Shown piece after piece: positions 22,097-33,750 of a stretch of DNA of 64,000 nt. The notes under the pieces were generated by a model, which ran no database searches, had not been told where the DNA came from, and saw nothing but the letters and a program-made list of their open reading frames with translations. A program made the position numbers and the translations under genes. The stretch is from Spinacia oleracea (Eukaryota > Streptophyta > Magnoliopsida > Caryophyllales > Amaranthaceae). Position 1 is the stretch's first letter; every line of letters starts with the position of its first letter. The stretch is taken from positions 42,894,027-42,958,026 of the forward strand of contig NC_079491.1 of the NCBI RefSeq assembly GCF_020520425.1. The letters are read 5' to 3'.

Positions 22097-22296
22097 CACC
22101 TCCTTCGTTTTCTCCTGGGATTCTAATCCTCACCCGCCTTTAGCCACCGTCATCTACAAGTCATCACCGCCATCATCACAATCAATCATCACCGTCATCA
22201 TTAATCAACACCGTTCATCTTCAAATCGCTGCTTCCACTCGAATCAAGGCCGTCAATCCTCCATCGCCATCTTGCTTTAATTGTAATCAGGTGGTT
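22097..22296. other. Host sequence with ATCACC-rich repeats
   Basis: Rich in CATCACCGTCATCA-type motifs. Before the copia insertion it joined 6480-6599. It looks like transcribed leader sequence, but I recognise no gene. Confidence 0.3.
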
Positions 22297-22305
22297 CGAA
22301 ATCGG

Positions 22306-22816
22306 GAGCCTTTTTGAGTTAATCTCATTGATTGGAAAAAATTTCCAATCAAATGGCATTTTCTTGATGATTTTATTACGAAAATGCCATTAAATGTGGG
22401 TTAAAGTACAGTGATATGTCATTACGTGTGGACCACATGTACGGTCATTATTGTATTTTCATAACACCTCAACATCTATATAATAATATAATATACAGTC
22501 AACAACTTACAATACACAATAAGCTTCTACTAATAAACAACCTACAAATATAAATATACAGTCAATCACTTACCAATAAACAATATTGTATTTTAATAAT
22601 TCATCAGCAATCATAAAATATACAGTCAACGACAAGTGGTATACAATCAACACCGAGTAATATACAGTCAATAACTACAAATATACAGTCAATACCTACA
22701 AATATACAGTCAACACTTAACATTATACCACCTACAGTTTTCAGGCAAAATATTTACGAAAATGCCATTTCATTGGAAATTTTTTTCCAATCACTGAGAT
22801 TAACTCGGAATTTCTC
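22306..22816. mobile_element. Mutator-like MITE with 9-bp target duplication
   Basis: 511 bp, flanked by CGAAATCGG at 22297-22305 and 22817-22825. Terminal inverted repeats of about 50 bp start GAG and share GAGTTAATCTCA, GATTGGAAAAAA, TTTCCAAT and AAATGGCATTTTC (left 22306-22363, right 22758-22816). A 9-bp duplication with long inverted repeats indicates the Mutator superfamily. No transposase. The interior holds about seven copies of ATATACAGTCAA. Confidence 0.88.
22485..22720 (+). repeat. Dispersed ATATACAGTCAA repeats inside the MITE
   Basis: About seven exact or near copies of ATATACAGTCAA(C/T) at irregular spacing of 15-65 bp, all in the same orientation. Confidence 0.8.
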
Positions 22817-22825
22817 CGAAATCGG

Positions 22826-23368
22826 TGTCCCAATCATTAAATCGCAGCCATCCGATCATCATTAATCCGTACAGAAATTTCGCACTCAAAAGTTCGATCG
22901 AACTCAACTACGATTTGGTCGAACATTAATGGGGTTCGGTCGGACCTCAAACCAGATGATTTTGGCAGATTGTTTCTCAAATTCTGGGTTCGGTCGAACT
23001 CCACTCGGGTTCGATCGAACTCAAATTCTCTTCTTTTTGCTCTGTTTTGAATGATCTGTTACGCTAAGGTAGGCTGTAATGGAGCTGTTGGTGTGCCTTG
23101 GCGGTGAGAAGGGACAGTTGGTTGCTGCCTTGCAGGTGAGGTGAGCAGGAGGGAGGAGAGTTGTGACTTGTGAGATGATGGTGATTGATGTGGTGTTAGA
23201 TAAGACAATGTGTGGTGAAGGAGAAGAGTTGTGACTTGTGAGATGATGGTGATTGATGTGGGCTTGGGGTATTAATTGGAGAGATATATCTTCCATTATG
23301 GCTATTGCTGCGAACTCCATTTCTCCTGGTCCTGCAGCGACACTCTTTATTACGACTAAAGATGAGTC
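22826..23368. other. Host sequence with short repeats, no gene
   Basis: Contains several GGTTCGGTCGAACTC/GTTCGATCGAACTC-type words (22890-23025) and a direct duplication of GAGTTGTGACTTGTGAGATG and following bases (23156-23191 and 23226-23261). The 5' edge of the LINE lies somewhere near the end. Confidence 0.4.
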
Positions 23369-25506
23369 ATGGCAAGGGCCCACGCCACTTTCTTATACTG
23401 GCGTCAGCGTTCTAAGGTCAAATGGGATGCTCTGGGAGACTGCCATTCAAAACTCTTGTTTGCCTCGGTTCAGGCCCGAAGGAGGCAAAATCGTATTTCT
23501 TGCTTGCAAAATGATTCAGGGGAGTGGTTTTCTTCGCCTCCTGCTCTTCGCCTTCTGATCTCGGAGTACTATTTGGATCTTTTTAGAGCAAATAAGCCAG
23601 TCGTGGATCCTCCTGGTTTCGATTGGGATCATCTCCAGCTTCCTACTTTATCTCAGGAGAATAGAGATGTTCTCATGGTCCCTTTCTCGGATAGTGAAAT
23701 TAGGAACGCCATGTTTAATATTTCCGACAACAAATCCCCTGGTCCGGATGGCTTCCCTTCGGGTTTTTTTAAAGCTCACTGGGGAATTGTTGGGTCTCAT
23801 ATTATTTCAGCTGTTCAGCTTTTCTTTGCCCATGGTTACATGCTGAAAGACTGGAATAGATCCTTCCTGGTTCTTCTTCCGAAGTTCAAAATCCGGAGCA
23901 TGTGTCTCAGTTTCGTCCTATTGGTTTATGTAACGTCATTAGTGCATTGCTAAATGTCTTACACATCGCATGCGTCCTATTCTTTCAGCCTGAATTTCTG
24001 ATATGCAGAATGCGTTTGTTCCGGGCCGGTTAATGTCGGATGAATGTCTTATAGCTAATGAGTAATTATCTATTGTTAACCGAGCTTCTGCTAGGAAAAA
24101 GTTATTTGCAGTGGTGAAGCTTGATATGAACAAAACCTATGATCGGGTTACTTGGGATTTCTTGTTTCAGGTTTTACAGGCTTTTGGTTTTCCTCCTTAC
24201 TGGGCCAATATTATTCGCCAATGTGTTTCTACAGTTTCCTACCAGGTGTTGGTTAATGGGGAGCCTTCTAGGTCTTTTCAGCCTCGGTGTGGTTTAAGGT
24301 AGGGGGATCCCCTGTCTCCGTATCTCTTTGTTCTGTGCATGGAGGTTCCCTCGGCTCTGTTAAGGAGAGCTGAAAGTTTAAAGCTTATTGAGGGAATTTC
24401 TATTTCTCGGGGTGCTCCTTCGTTTTCGCACTTATTCTTTGCTAATGACTCGTTACTTTTCTTCCGTGTTTCTCCAGAAGCCTGTAATGAGGTGATCTCG
24501 GTCCTTTCTGGGTTTAGTTCAATTTTGGGGCAAGTGATTAATTATCAAAAATCTTTTGTCAAGTTCAGTCTGAATACTCCTCAAGACTATCGTGATTTTC
24601 TGGCTTCCTCCTTACGCTTGGGTCAGCGTAGCTATTTAGGGCCTTGTCTGGGTGTGCCAGTGGATTTGGGTCGTTCTAAGTGTTCTGCTTAATTTCTATG
24701 GTCTGTTTGACTGTATTGCTCGTCGCATTGCGAATTTCTCGTCCTTGACCTTGTCTTATGCGGCAAAGCTGGTTGTCATTAACTCTGTCCTTGTGGCTTC
24801 TATTACCCATGTTCTTTCGGTCTTTAAGATTCCTCAATCGATTTGTGATAGGATTGACCGTATGTGTCTCCGGTTCTGGTGGAGTTCGTCTCCGGATTCG
24901 CGGGGAATTGCTTTGATTCCGGCTTCCATTCTGAATCTTCCTAAAGGTATGGGAGGGTTAGGGATTCGGAAGATAAGTAGTTTCAACCAGGCACTTCTAG
25001 GGAAAAATGCTTGGAGAATTTTTCACCACCCCCAGCTTCTGATTTCCCGCCATATTCGGGCTCGTTATCCGTTGTTGTCTCTAGGAAGTTCTGCTTCTTT
25101 GGTTTCGAGGCCATCTTGGGGTTTCAGGAGCCTCCAACAGGGTTTGCAGGTGCTGGATCAGGGTATAGCCTGAGAACCTGGAGCGGGAAATAGAATTCGA
25201 ATTGTTCAAGATAATTGGGTCTCTGATAAACTAGTGTCGTTTCGTCCTTCAGTTATTGAGTCCGTTAAACCGACTCATGTTTCCTCTTTGCTTAATCCGC
25301 GTTCGTAGGCGTGGAATGTTGAGTACATTCATCAGCTTTTTTGATGATTGTACGACTAGTCAGATTCTGGCTTTGGAGCGGCCTTCTTTTCCTATGGATG
25401 ACTTTATTTACTGGAAGTTCGCTCCAGATGGAATTTTTTCGGTTCGATCTACTTATGCAATGCTCACAGGTAACCACCACCTCGTTGCTTCTTCAATTTC
25501 AGTGCC
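23369..25506 (+). pseudogene. LINE (L1-type) ORF2, reverse transcriptase part
   Basis: 23369-23953 shows the linker typical of plant L1 ORF2, with the hallmark NKSPGPDGFPSGFFK (about 23725-23770). After frameshifts come NAFVPGRLMSDECLI (about 24008-24050), VKLDMNKTYDRVTWDF (24112-24160) and GDPLSPYLFVLCME (24304-24345). The catalytic F/YADD motif reads FFANDSLLFF (about 24440): the first Asp is changed to Asn. RT C-terminal blocks follow (24652-25170, AAKLVVINSVLVASITHVLS). Several stops and frameshifts. It ends exactly at the duplication GTGCC where the Tat element inserted, and resumes at 48390. The 5' end, with endonuclease, is missing. Confidence 0.88.
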
Positions 25507-25983
25507 TGTAGACACCTACTTTTGTCCCCATTCCCGAAAGGGAAAGGTTCGATGATGAAAGCATAAATTTCCACTTGACAACGCATCTCCTATAAAATAA
25601 ACGAATCTCAATTCCCCTTTTCATTTCACCCGAAACCTGATATTTATAGAAAACTGCTATTTATGGAAACCTGCTAAAAATAGTAACTGCCGTAAAAGGT
25701 AGCTTCTAAAAGTGGCAAATCATAAAAGATAGAAACCTGTCAGAATTAGGTGTTGCATTCCAACATAAATCCTAAATGAGATAGAAAACTGCGAGAATCC
25801 TATTCCTAATATGATTCGGAAATAAGAGTTACGTATTAATTAAAATCCTAACGAGCCTAGAGTTCGTAACGGGCCCAGACGCATTGCGTCATGAAATTGA
25901 TACGCACTAAAAGACTCGATTAAGTCTCAAACACTACGGATTTCAGGAATCCGAATCTGACTAAGAAAACAGCCCAGACCCTA

Positions 25984-26043
25984 TTTTCAACGCCTGGCTC
26001 TGGGCGCCGAAATCTTCGGCGCCCAGGCCTGGGCGCTGAAAGT
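25984..26043. repeat. GC-rich nested-palindrome module (e), in LTR U3
   Basis: TTTCAACGCCTGGCTCTGGG then CGCCGAAA, then CTTCGGCGCCCAGGCCTGGG then CGCTGAAA. The right arm is a near-perfect 26-bp palindrome. Confidence 0.88.
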
Positions 26044-26117
26044 ACCTGGGTACGTGTTTTTTCCTAATTCTTTGTGGATTAGAACTCTGCAATTCTATCT
26101 TTCCACGAACTCTTCCC

Positions 26118-26125
26118 TATAAATA
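26118..26125 (+). promoter_or_regulatory. TATA box of Tat 5' LTR
   Basis: CCCTATAAATACAGCCCC. The same box is at 47525-47532 in the 3' LTR. Confidence 0.65.
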
Positions 26126-26983
26126 CAGCCCCAAATTCGACGTGAAAGAAACACACACAACACAATTATATTCTGAGTATTGACTCCAACCCTTAGCCTA
26201 AGCCTCACGCTGCGAAATTGTTCACGCGTTCTGTCGCAATCGATCCATAAATCGAACAGAACGTATCCTGTCCCATAATTGAGATTCGTTAAAGAAAAAG
26301 GAGAAATAGCAAAGTCAAAGTGGTTAGTTTTCTGAGAACCGTGACACACCTCTCAAGGGTGCGTCGTAATGTGTCCCTTTTCGATGATTTAATTGCTTTC
26401 CTCGCCCTTTTCATGAACTGTTAAACTAACTAAATCTGATTGTTCTATCACGCCTAACAAATATAATATTTTCGGGAAATTGGATTATCATGCTAGGCCC
26501 CTCAATGCTACTTAAATCAGATAATCGCGATCGATCTAGTATTATATGTTGCATATTGCTAAAATCAACTCAGATTAGTTTAATAGTTAACGCATGTCCC
26601 TTCAATTATTTATGCTGAGCTAGTAAGGATATCCTGCCTCTGGAGTTATTTACAAGCGAAGTACTCCTCTCGGTAGTTACAGTCCCCCGAACCCTCAATC
26701 TCTACCTTGCGGGTGTATGTTGAGAGATCCCCACACCAGGGATCACAAGGGAACCTACGGCCGTCGTGGTCAAACATAATTGCACTCCCTTTATGTCACG
26801 ATAACCGGGTTTTGTCAGTTTTTCTCATTGTCGTTAAAAACTGAATGGCGACTCCTATATTACTAGTCAATTGGGTGTAAACTCACAGGAAATCCAATTA
26901 CACTTGATTGAATAAAAAGAATCGTCACACCCACGAGGGACGAGGTCACGCATTAGCCTCGTGCTTTTTCGACCCACTCACAG

Positions 26984-27003
26984 TGGCGACTCCACTGGGG
27001 ATA
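26984..27003 (+). other. Primer binding site of plus Tat element
   Basis: TGGCGACTCCACTGGGGATA one base after the LTR. Same site as in the minus sister element. Confidence 0.8.
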
Positions 27004-28201
27004 GTGAAGGAAATACTCGTGCTTGTAGGTAATCAAAATAGTCGAAGGGTGAAACGATCCTACCCCGCGTTTATTTCCCCATCAAGTTGGGACGACCTGA
27101 AAATCAGCATATTAATGTGAACGGGCAGAACCGCATAACGAATCTCGGCTCCCTCGGGATTTGGGACTAAGGACACCTTTTTCCGCCAATAGGGGGTGCA
27201 TACGCCGCGCATGTTGCCCACTCGGTACTTGTGCAGGTAGTACACCTATCCCGAACCCAATCGCTCGCTCATTAGGTCCCTCTCGCCTGCATGCCCCCTT
27301 GGCTTGCACTTGCGGGTTGGCCTCTTGGGCAAAATTCGTCTGTTGAAGACACTACCTCGACCGGGGCATGTGTTGGATCTACGATAGAAGCGGTACCAAG
27401 CCAGGCGCAAATAAACTACCCATAGAAGCCTATCATAAACTACGTGACATATTTAATTTTCAAATCCATGTTTGTAATGTAGTTATGTGTAGCGAAATAT
27501 GTGATTGTGTGTGACAAACTATCCTAGAAAACCAACGACCTTAAAAATTTCCCAAACATTCATAGACTAATTTGCCAAAGAGTTATACCGAAACACGTGT
27601 TCCGCAAACCCGAATGATCGCCACAAAAATAAGCGACGCTCGGGATGGCCTGTAACGAATCCCACAAACGCTGCTACGCGTAAAGGACGTTATTAGGCAA
27701 GCACACAAATCGAAGGCGCATAAACAGAAGACAGAAAACGAGAACCAGCCAGGGACGCATTTTCAACGCCCCTGGCTGGGCGCCAGAATTTCTCACGCCC
27801 GTCGCTGGGCGCTGAAGTTGCTGCTTGGCCTTCTGGTCAAGCGCAGCAGCCTCGGTGCCCGCGCAAAAGGAAAATACGTAGCACAAAAAATGTTCGTAAA
27901 AAGAATTGCTACGAGGGCGTAAGAAAAGCACTCGATTTCAAAAGCGGCTCGTAAAAAATTAATAACTCTTTGCGTCGTTGTTAGGCCTCCTACGACGACA
28001 ATGCTCGGCACTAAAAAACCGAACATGCTAACAACTATGAATGTCACACGGGCAAGTGTTTCGAAAATCCAAAGAATGACCAAAAGAAAAAAAAACCAAA
28101 AAGTGTACCAACAAAAGAAAGAGTGAAAAACCAATAGAGAGAGTCGATGTCTAGACTAAGTAATGCTTGAAACTTTGGGAACCTAAACTTTAGCTTATCT
28201 T
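27004..28201 (+). other. Leader of plus Tat element
   Basis: Non-coding in all frames as far as I can see. Homologous to 12087-13280 in reverse. Module (f) at 27760-27818. Confidence 0.7.
27760..27818. repeat. GC-rich nested-palindrome module (f), in leader
   Basis: TTTTCAACGCCCCTGGCTGG then GCGCCAGAA, then CTCACGCCCGTCGCTGGGCG then CTGAAG. Counterpart of module (c). Confidence 0.8.
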
Positions 28202-29779
28202 ATGCCTAGGACTGGTCCTGCCACTTGGTGCTGATCAGGGAATCAACGGTTAGTGCGTCTCGAAGATATATCACCAACATCAGGTTTAGTGACTCCAAAC
28301 TCCGTCCGTCGTCCCTCATTTCAAGGATCTCCGCTTCCCCAACCTCGATTCGCACCTTCAAACATGTCCATCGAAGATTTGCGAGACCAGACGGTCCAAA
28401 TGACCCAACTTATGGGCCAATTGAAAATGGAAAATGAAGCTCTAGCGGCTGCGCAAGCCAAAAATGACCTCGATAACGAGAAGAGGATTGAAAAAATGGT
28501 CCTACAGCAAACCATGGGGAGAAAATACTTCTCCCTCGATCCTGAACCTTTTCCTGGCAAACTACCAGAAAAGTTCAGTTCATCTGACTTACCAAAGTTC
28601 AAGGCCACGGACAACCCCCGTGATCATCTACTGAGCTTTGTGAATGCCATGAACTTGAAAGGCGTGGACAAGTCCATGTATTTACCTGCCTTTCCTTTGT
28701 CCTTGGAACCTGTGCCGCTCAAATGGTACTATCACCAGGACCCTAAGCTCTTCCCCACTTGGGAAGACTTTGTCAATGTCTTCATCAAGCAATACTCGTC
28801 GAACATGGATTTCCAAGTCACCATGCGCAAGCTGGAAGTTCTCTTCCAAAAGAAAAATAAGGGTTTCACGACCTACTTTGCTGGAGGGACCAGGCGGCCC
28901 AACTAATCAATAGGCCTCCCGAAACAGAATTGGTCCAAAAATTCATTGACAACCTGGACCCGGCTTACAGACAACACCTTAGGTACCTGGGACTTGACAC
29001 TTTCAAAAGAGTTTATGATGTGGGAATAAAGATCGAGGACGACCTCGCCAAAACCATACAAAGAAAACCCACATATAAAAACAACACCTATAATCGGGGT
29101 AACACATCCCAAGCCCAAGAAGTCCATGCTGTAGAAGAGACTCCCGCCCGAAGAAGCCCTGGAAGATGGGTCCGAGACCGAAAGTTTGCCCCACTCGGGT
29201 CGACTTTGGTACAAGCCTTTGAAAGACTAACCAATCAAGGAAAGTTGAGACCTATAGGCCCCACCCGTGACCCTCCTGTCAAAAGCAAATATTGGGTCGA
29301 AGGTACTTACTGCAAATTCCATCAAGGAAATGGGCATGACACTGAAAACTGCTGGAATCTAAAACATACGATCCAGGACATGATAGAGGATGAAGTGATA
29401 CCTCTCCCTAACGTTGGCAAACCCAACAACAACAAGAGCCCACTCGGCTCTTGTCACATCTCTCTCGACCAACCAGAGAATTTCGACCCCACGGTGTATA
29501 TTACACCTCAAGGTGCACCACTCGCTGTAGTCCCTATGGATCGAATCGAGAGAGAAGTGTGCGGTGTGTGGAATGATGATGCTGAAGATATTTACCTATC
29601 TCAAGTGTCAGGCCAGGACCTCTTCACTGAAACTTGGCCCGGGTATGCTCTCATTGACACCACCCCTCAGGAGCCCGAGGTCGACAACCTCACCCGATCC
29701 GGAAGAATATACCAACCGGATATTCACCCACCTCCTATGGACGACATCCCGGTTAGGCAAACTCCTGAGAATGGACGGC
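28202..29779 (+). pseudogene. Tat gag, with stop and frameshift, cut by copia insertion
   Basis: Starts MPRTGPATWC at 28202, but codon 11 is TGA (28232-28234), where the sister copy has Arg. The frame reads on from 28253 through the coiled-coil-like MSIEDLRDQTVQMTQLMGQL and the Retrotrans_gag domain (DNPRDHLLSFVNAMNL, FPTWEDFVNVFIKQYSS). A one-base loss near 28882 shifts the frame, which is restored from 28930 (LVQKFIDNLDPAYRQHL). A basic segment (RSPGRWVRDRKFAPLG) absent from the minus copy follows, then YCKFHQGNGHDTENCWNLKH (zinc-finger-like). It breaks at ENGRHA, where the copia element sits. Coding resumes at 40217. Confidence 0.88.
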
Positions 29780-29784
29780 ACGCC

Positions 29785-31169
29785 TGTTAGGTTATGATAC
29801 ATATGACATTTACATAAATCATGCGGAAACAACCATTAACCCAGGAATCATATTATTTACACATAATCATATAGCATAATTAGATGCATACTCTTTGTTG
29901 CGTGCCCTCCCTAGTTGCGCCCGAACCGAACAAGAACAAGTCTTTTAGGACTCCAAATGTCGTCCCTCCGTAGATAGTCCACAGCACGTCCGGATCCGCC
30001 TTAAGATTGACCAACTAGAACCGCCCTTAAGGTACTAGAAAATTCGGCACTTTTATGAGCAAGATGTGTTTTAATTTTCTCTCAAAAAAAACTCACTTTT
30101 GAATACTTTGAAACTTGTGTATAAATTATGACCCCTAGGCCTTTATTTATAGAGTTATGGAAAAGGAATCGTAATCCTAGTAGGATGCGAATTAATTGGA
30201 ATTAGAATCCTACATGAATTCTATTTAATTAATTTATCCAATTAGGAATAGAAATTTAATCATACACTGACTCTTGTAGATTCAGGAATCACGCATGAGC
30301 ACAAACTCACACACACACGGCAGCCACAAGGGCTGCCCATGCGCGTGCGAGCAGCAGCCCGCGCAGCACGGCCCACGCAGCCGTGGCCCTTGGCGCGCGC
30401 TGGGCCTGCCTTGCGGTAGGCCTGGCCGCTGCCTTGGCTGGGCTTGTGGCGCGCATGCTTGCTGGGCGATGGCCCCGGCTTCGTGCTGGGCCTTCGTCCG
30501 GCAAGCCTCGTCCGATGCTAATTCGTACGATACGCTTCCGATTAAATTTCCATTTCCGGAATCTATTTCCGATACGAACAATATTTAATATTTCCGATTC
30601 CGGAATTAATTTCCGTTTCGAACAAATATTTAATATTTCCGTTTCCGGAATTATTTTCCGATTCCGGCAATATTTCCGATTCTGACAATATTTCCGTTTC
30701 CGGCAATATTTCCGATTCTGGTAATATTTCCATTTCCAATAATATTTTCCGATACGTACCATGTTTCCGTTTCCGGCAACATCTACGACTTGGATAATAT
30801 TCATATTTCCGATACGATCCATATTTCCGTTTCCGGCAATATCATCGTTTCCGGAGTATTCATTTCTTGCCTGTGACGATCTTAGCTCCCACTGAAACCA
30901 AGATCCGTCGGTTCCGAATATTCATAGATGGAGTATTTAATGCCATTAAATACTTGATCCGTTTACGTACTATTTGTGTGACCCTACGGGTTCAGTCAAG
31001 AGTAAGCTGTGGATTAATATCATTAATTCCACTTGAACTGAAGCGGCCTCTAGCTAGGCATTCAGCTCACTTGATCTCACTGAATTGTTAACTTGTTAAT
31101 TAATACTGAACCGCATTTATTAGACTTAACATAGAATGCATACTTGGACCAAGGGCATTATTTCCTTCA
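29785..31169 (-). repeat. 3' LTR of young copia element
   Basis: TGTTAGGTTATGATAC...TTTCCTTCA on the plus strand. A GC-rich block (30310-30510) and an 18-bp minisatellite (30540-30850) lie inside. Open frames there are compositional. Confidence 0.95.
30540..30850. repeat. 18-bp CAATATTTCCG(A/T)TTCYGG minisatellite in LTR
   Basis: Imperfect tandem copies of an 18-bp unit containing TTTCCGATTCCGG/TTTCCGTTTCCGG. The same block is at 39587-39897 in the other LTR. Confidence 0.85.
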
Positions 31170-31186
31170 GTCTCCCACTTGTCCTT
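31170..31186 (-). other. Polypurine tract of young copia element
   Basis: Minus strand GGACAAGTGGGAGAC directly before the LTR start TGAAGGAAAT. Confidence 0.75.
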
Positions 31187-33502
31187 AGGGACAAGTGTGC
31201 ATTTCCTAATTCCTTTGTCGCTCGATGCTTGCTCTTGAACATAAGGTAAGAGTTGTCATCCTTATTATGTCCAGAGGTGTTCCTCGGTTTCAGAGTTCAA
31301 CTGATCAAATAAACAGATAATCATAACCTATGATTCATCCGAGCACGGCCATGCATTTCACAGTTTCTAGCTCTCCGAGTGGCCTTGTACAACTTTTAAG
31401 CATCTCTTCCCGATTTATGGGAGGACAATCCCAATCTTGCGATCTTGAGATTAGACTTCGTTTGATAGGTGATTACCTGAGCGTTGCCTTTATAGCCTCC
31501 TTTTACGGTGCGACGGTTGGTCAACGTCAAGGCAACCAGTTCTCAAACAAGTAATCTCAAATCACTCAGGTATTGAGGATTTAGTGTCTAATAATTTAAT
31601 GAAATTTACTTATGACAGACTTTCATCTCTTACAGTAAAGTTTCATAGGTCTTGTCCGATACTAGTCTTCCCAAAGTAAGTATCTATGCAAATGATTATG
31701 ACATTGCCATGTCCACATAGTTCAAGAAACAGAACTACTAGTCATCTTGCATTCTAATCGTCTAACGTTTTCTATGCGTCCAATTTTATAGAAAACTCCG
31801 ATTAGGGACCATTTTCAACCTTTGACATTCAAGTTCACTTGATAGACATTTCTTAGTCACAGGACTGGTCCTGACAGTCTATCTTGAATATTTCGTCAAA
31901 TTTGAAGGGACTCATCATTTAATACTAAACCAAGATTAAATGGAATATGAAAATACATTTCATATATGATAAATGTTCAACCCCAATGTTTTACAACCAT
32001 GGGCCTCAAACCCATTTTCTAAAACAATTCATGGAATTCAAAGCTATGCTTGATTTCCAGTGCGACAATGTGAGTGTTGCTTCTCACTTGTTGCATAGGT
32101 TTAGTTATCATGCTTTGCCAATCTTAATATCCTTTTCAACGAATGTTCTTCGAGATATGATGATAAGATCTTTTCGAGTTTGTTTATTATGTGATCTAGT
32201 CTTTCTTACTACATTAGTGGTTCTACGCATTTTGCAATGAAGAACCATTAAGTTAGCAGACGTTTTTCTTGCTTCAAGAGTGGTTCCACGCATTTTTCAA
32301 TGAAGAACCATCAAGCCAGCAGATAGGTGATCTACCCAAGTTCAGTGAAGAACTTTAAACAACCCTGTTTTATTGCTTCTTAGGCAATAATTACTTTTAC
32401 TTCAACTGTATAGGTTGCTAGTGATGCTTTGTTTGGATTTACCTATCCAAGCAGTTCATAGATATGTGGAAGACTCTCCAACTATATCTTAGAACATAGA
32501 AATTAATATTTTAATTTCCCACGCAACAACTCATGGTCTCCAATCCATGTTGCCATTTCAAAACACGATGCTCTATAGCTCGTCCTTATCAATGGTTAAC
32601 TCCAAAGGGTCTTGCTTGATCCTTTGCCAGTGTTTATGCGTGTAGCATCAATATTTAGCGTATCTTTATTTCCTTGAATCAAGAACTATTCCTATGTACC
32701 TTTTCAAGTACCATAAGTATTCTTGATCTCAATCTAGTTGATCTTCACTTAGATCAATAGAGATTGGTATATGTTCGTCATGCCTAAAGTCATACGATAC
32801 GTTTTTGGCGATCCTCATATTATATCATACATGATAAATTCTTTTGCAGAATAATTCCCAATTGAATTCTATTCATGTAACTTTAGCTCATTCAATTTTA
32901 GTAGATACTGAATCCAGCTAAATTCTTTGACATATAATATAGGTTAAGAATCTCATTTAGACTCTTTGATGTTTAACTTAGTAAATGCTTATACATAGTT
33001 CAAACATTCTTTACTTAGATTTATTCATATGGATCGAATATCTCCAATGGAGACTTTCGTGTTTGATTTAGTAAATGCCATTACTTAATCCAAAACATTA
33101 ATATAAGATCTTTTTAAATAGATCTTAATACCCATTATGTACTAAGTTTCGCCATGGTCCGTCATTGATGAATAATTTTCAAATCTAAGTCATTAGCATT
33201 TGAATGTTAGTTCACAATAGAGAGATATGTGTGTGATACACATAGGACCAATTAAGTTTTACGTACTCCCACTAAACTTCTTATATATCTATAAGAGTCA
33301 TGTACATTTTATGAAACTAAAATACTTATTAGCTTCACTAAAATACAATTCCAATTCCCAATTGCTTGCTTAAATCTGGACTTAGATTTTATAAGCTAGC
33401 TTTCTCTTTCAAGCATTTATTTGGATCCACAAATCCTATGACATACCATGTACATAGTTTATTCCAACATTTGATTGAGGAATACGTTTTGTCATCCAAT
33501 TG
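31187..33502 (-). other. Copia 3' non-coding interior
   Basis: AT-rich, no open frame worth calling. An imperfect direct duplication (GTGGTTCTACGCATTTTGCA / GTGGTTCCACGCATTTTTCA, each followed by ATGAAGAACCAT) lies at about 32218-32320. Confidence 0.6.
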
Positions 33503-33750
33503 CTATATGTACCAATATGCAATCATTGCTTGAATTATAGACTTGAGCATTACGATTATGCATGAGGTTTCAACACAATTTACACCATGAATTTGCTTGT
33601 AACCTTTAGCAACTAATCTAGCTTTGTGTGTGAACACAATTCCATGTTTGATGGTTTTTATCCTTAAAACAAACTTGCAACCAATAGGTGTGAACCCATT
33701 CTTGCAAATCAACAAAATTTCAATTTTGTCATCAAAACATTGAGTATGTT
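33503..33750 (-). pseudogene. Decayed copia reverse transcriptase remnant
   Basis: Minus-strand reading contains NGFTPIGCKFVLRIKTIKHG followed by THKARLVAKGYKQIHGVNCVET. This matches the copia RVT_2 block normally reading GCKWVFK...KARLVAKGFKQ...DYxETF. The Asp and Phe of the last motif are lost and no catalytic YVDD follows. It is the only pol trace I can identify in the element. Confidence 0.8.

Larger units (their letters stand above)
25507..26982 (+). repeat. 5' LTR of plus Tat element
   Basis: 1476 bp. TATA box at 26118-26125, module (e) 75 bp upstream of it. Confidence 0.95.

Noticed and set aside
30282..30822. Open frames in the young copia LTR (also 39329-39869), including a RIGKYYWKWKYYQNRKYCRK-type peptide
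   Set aside because: Identical in both LTRs and produced by the GC-rich block and the 18-bp minisatellite. No family resemblance.
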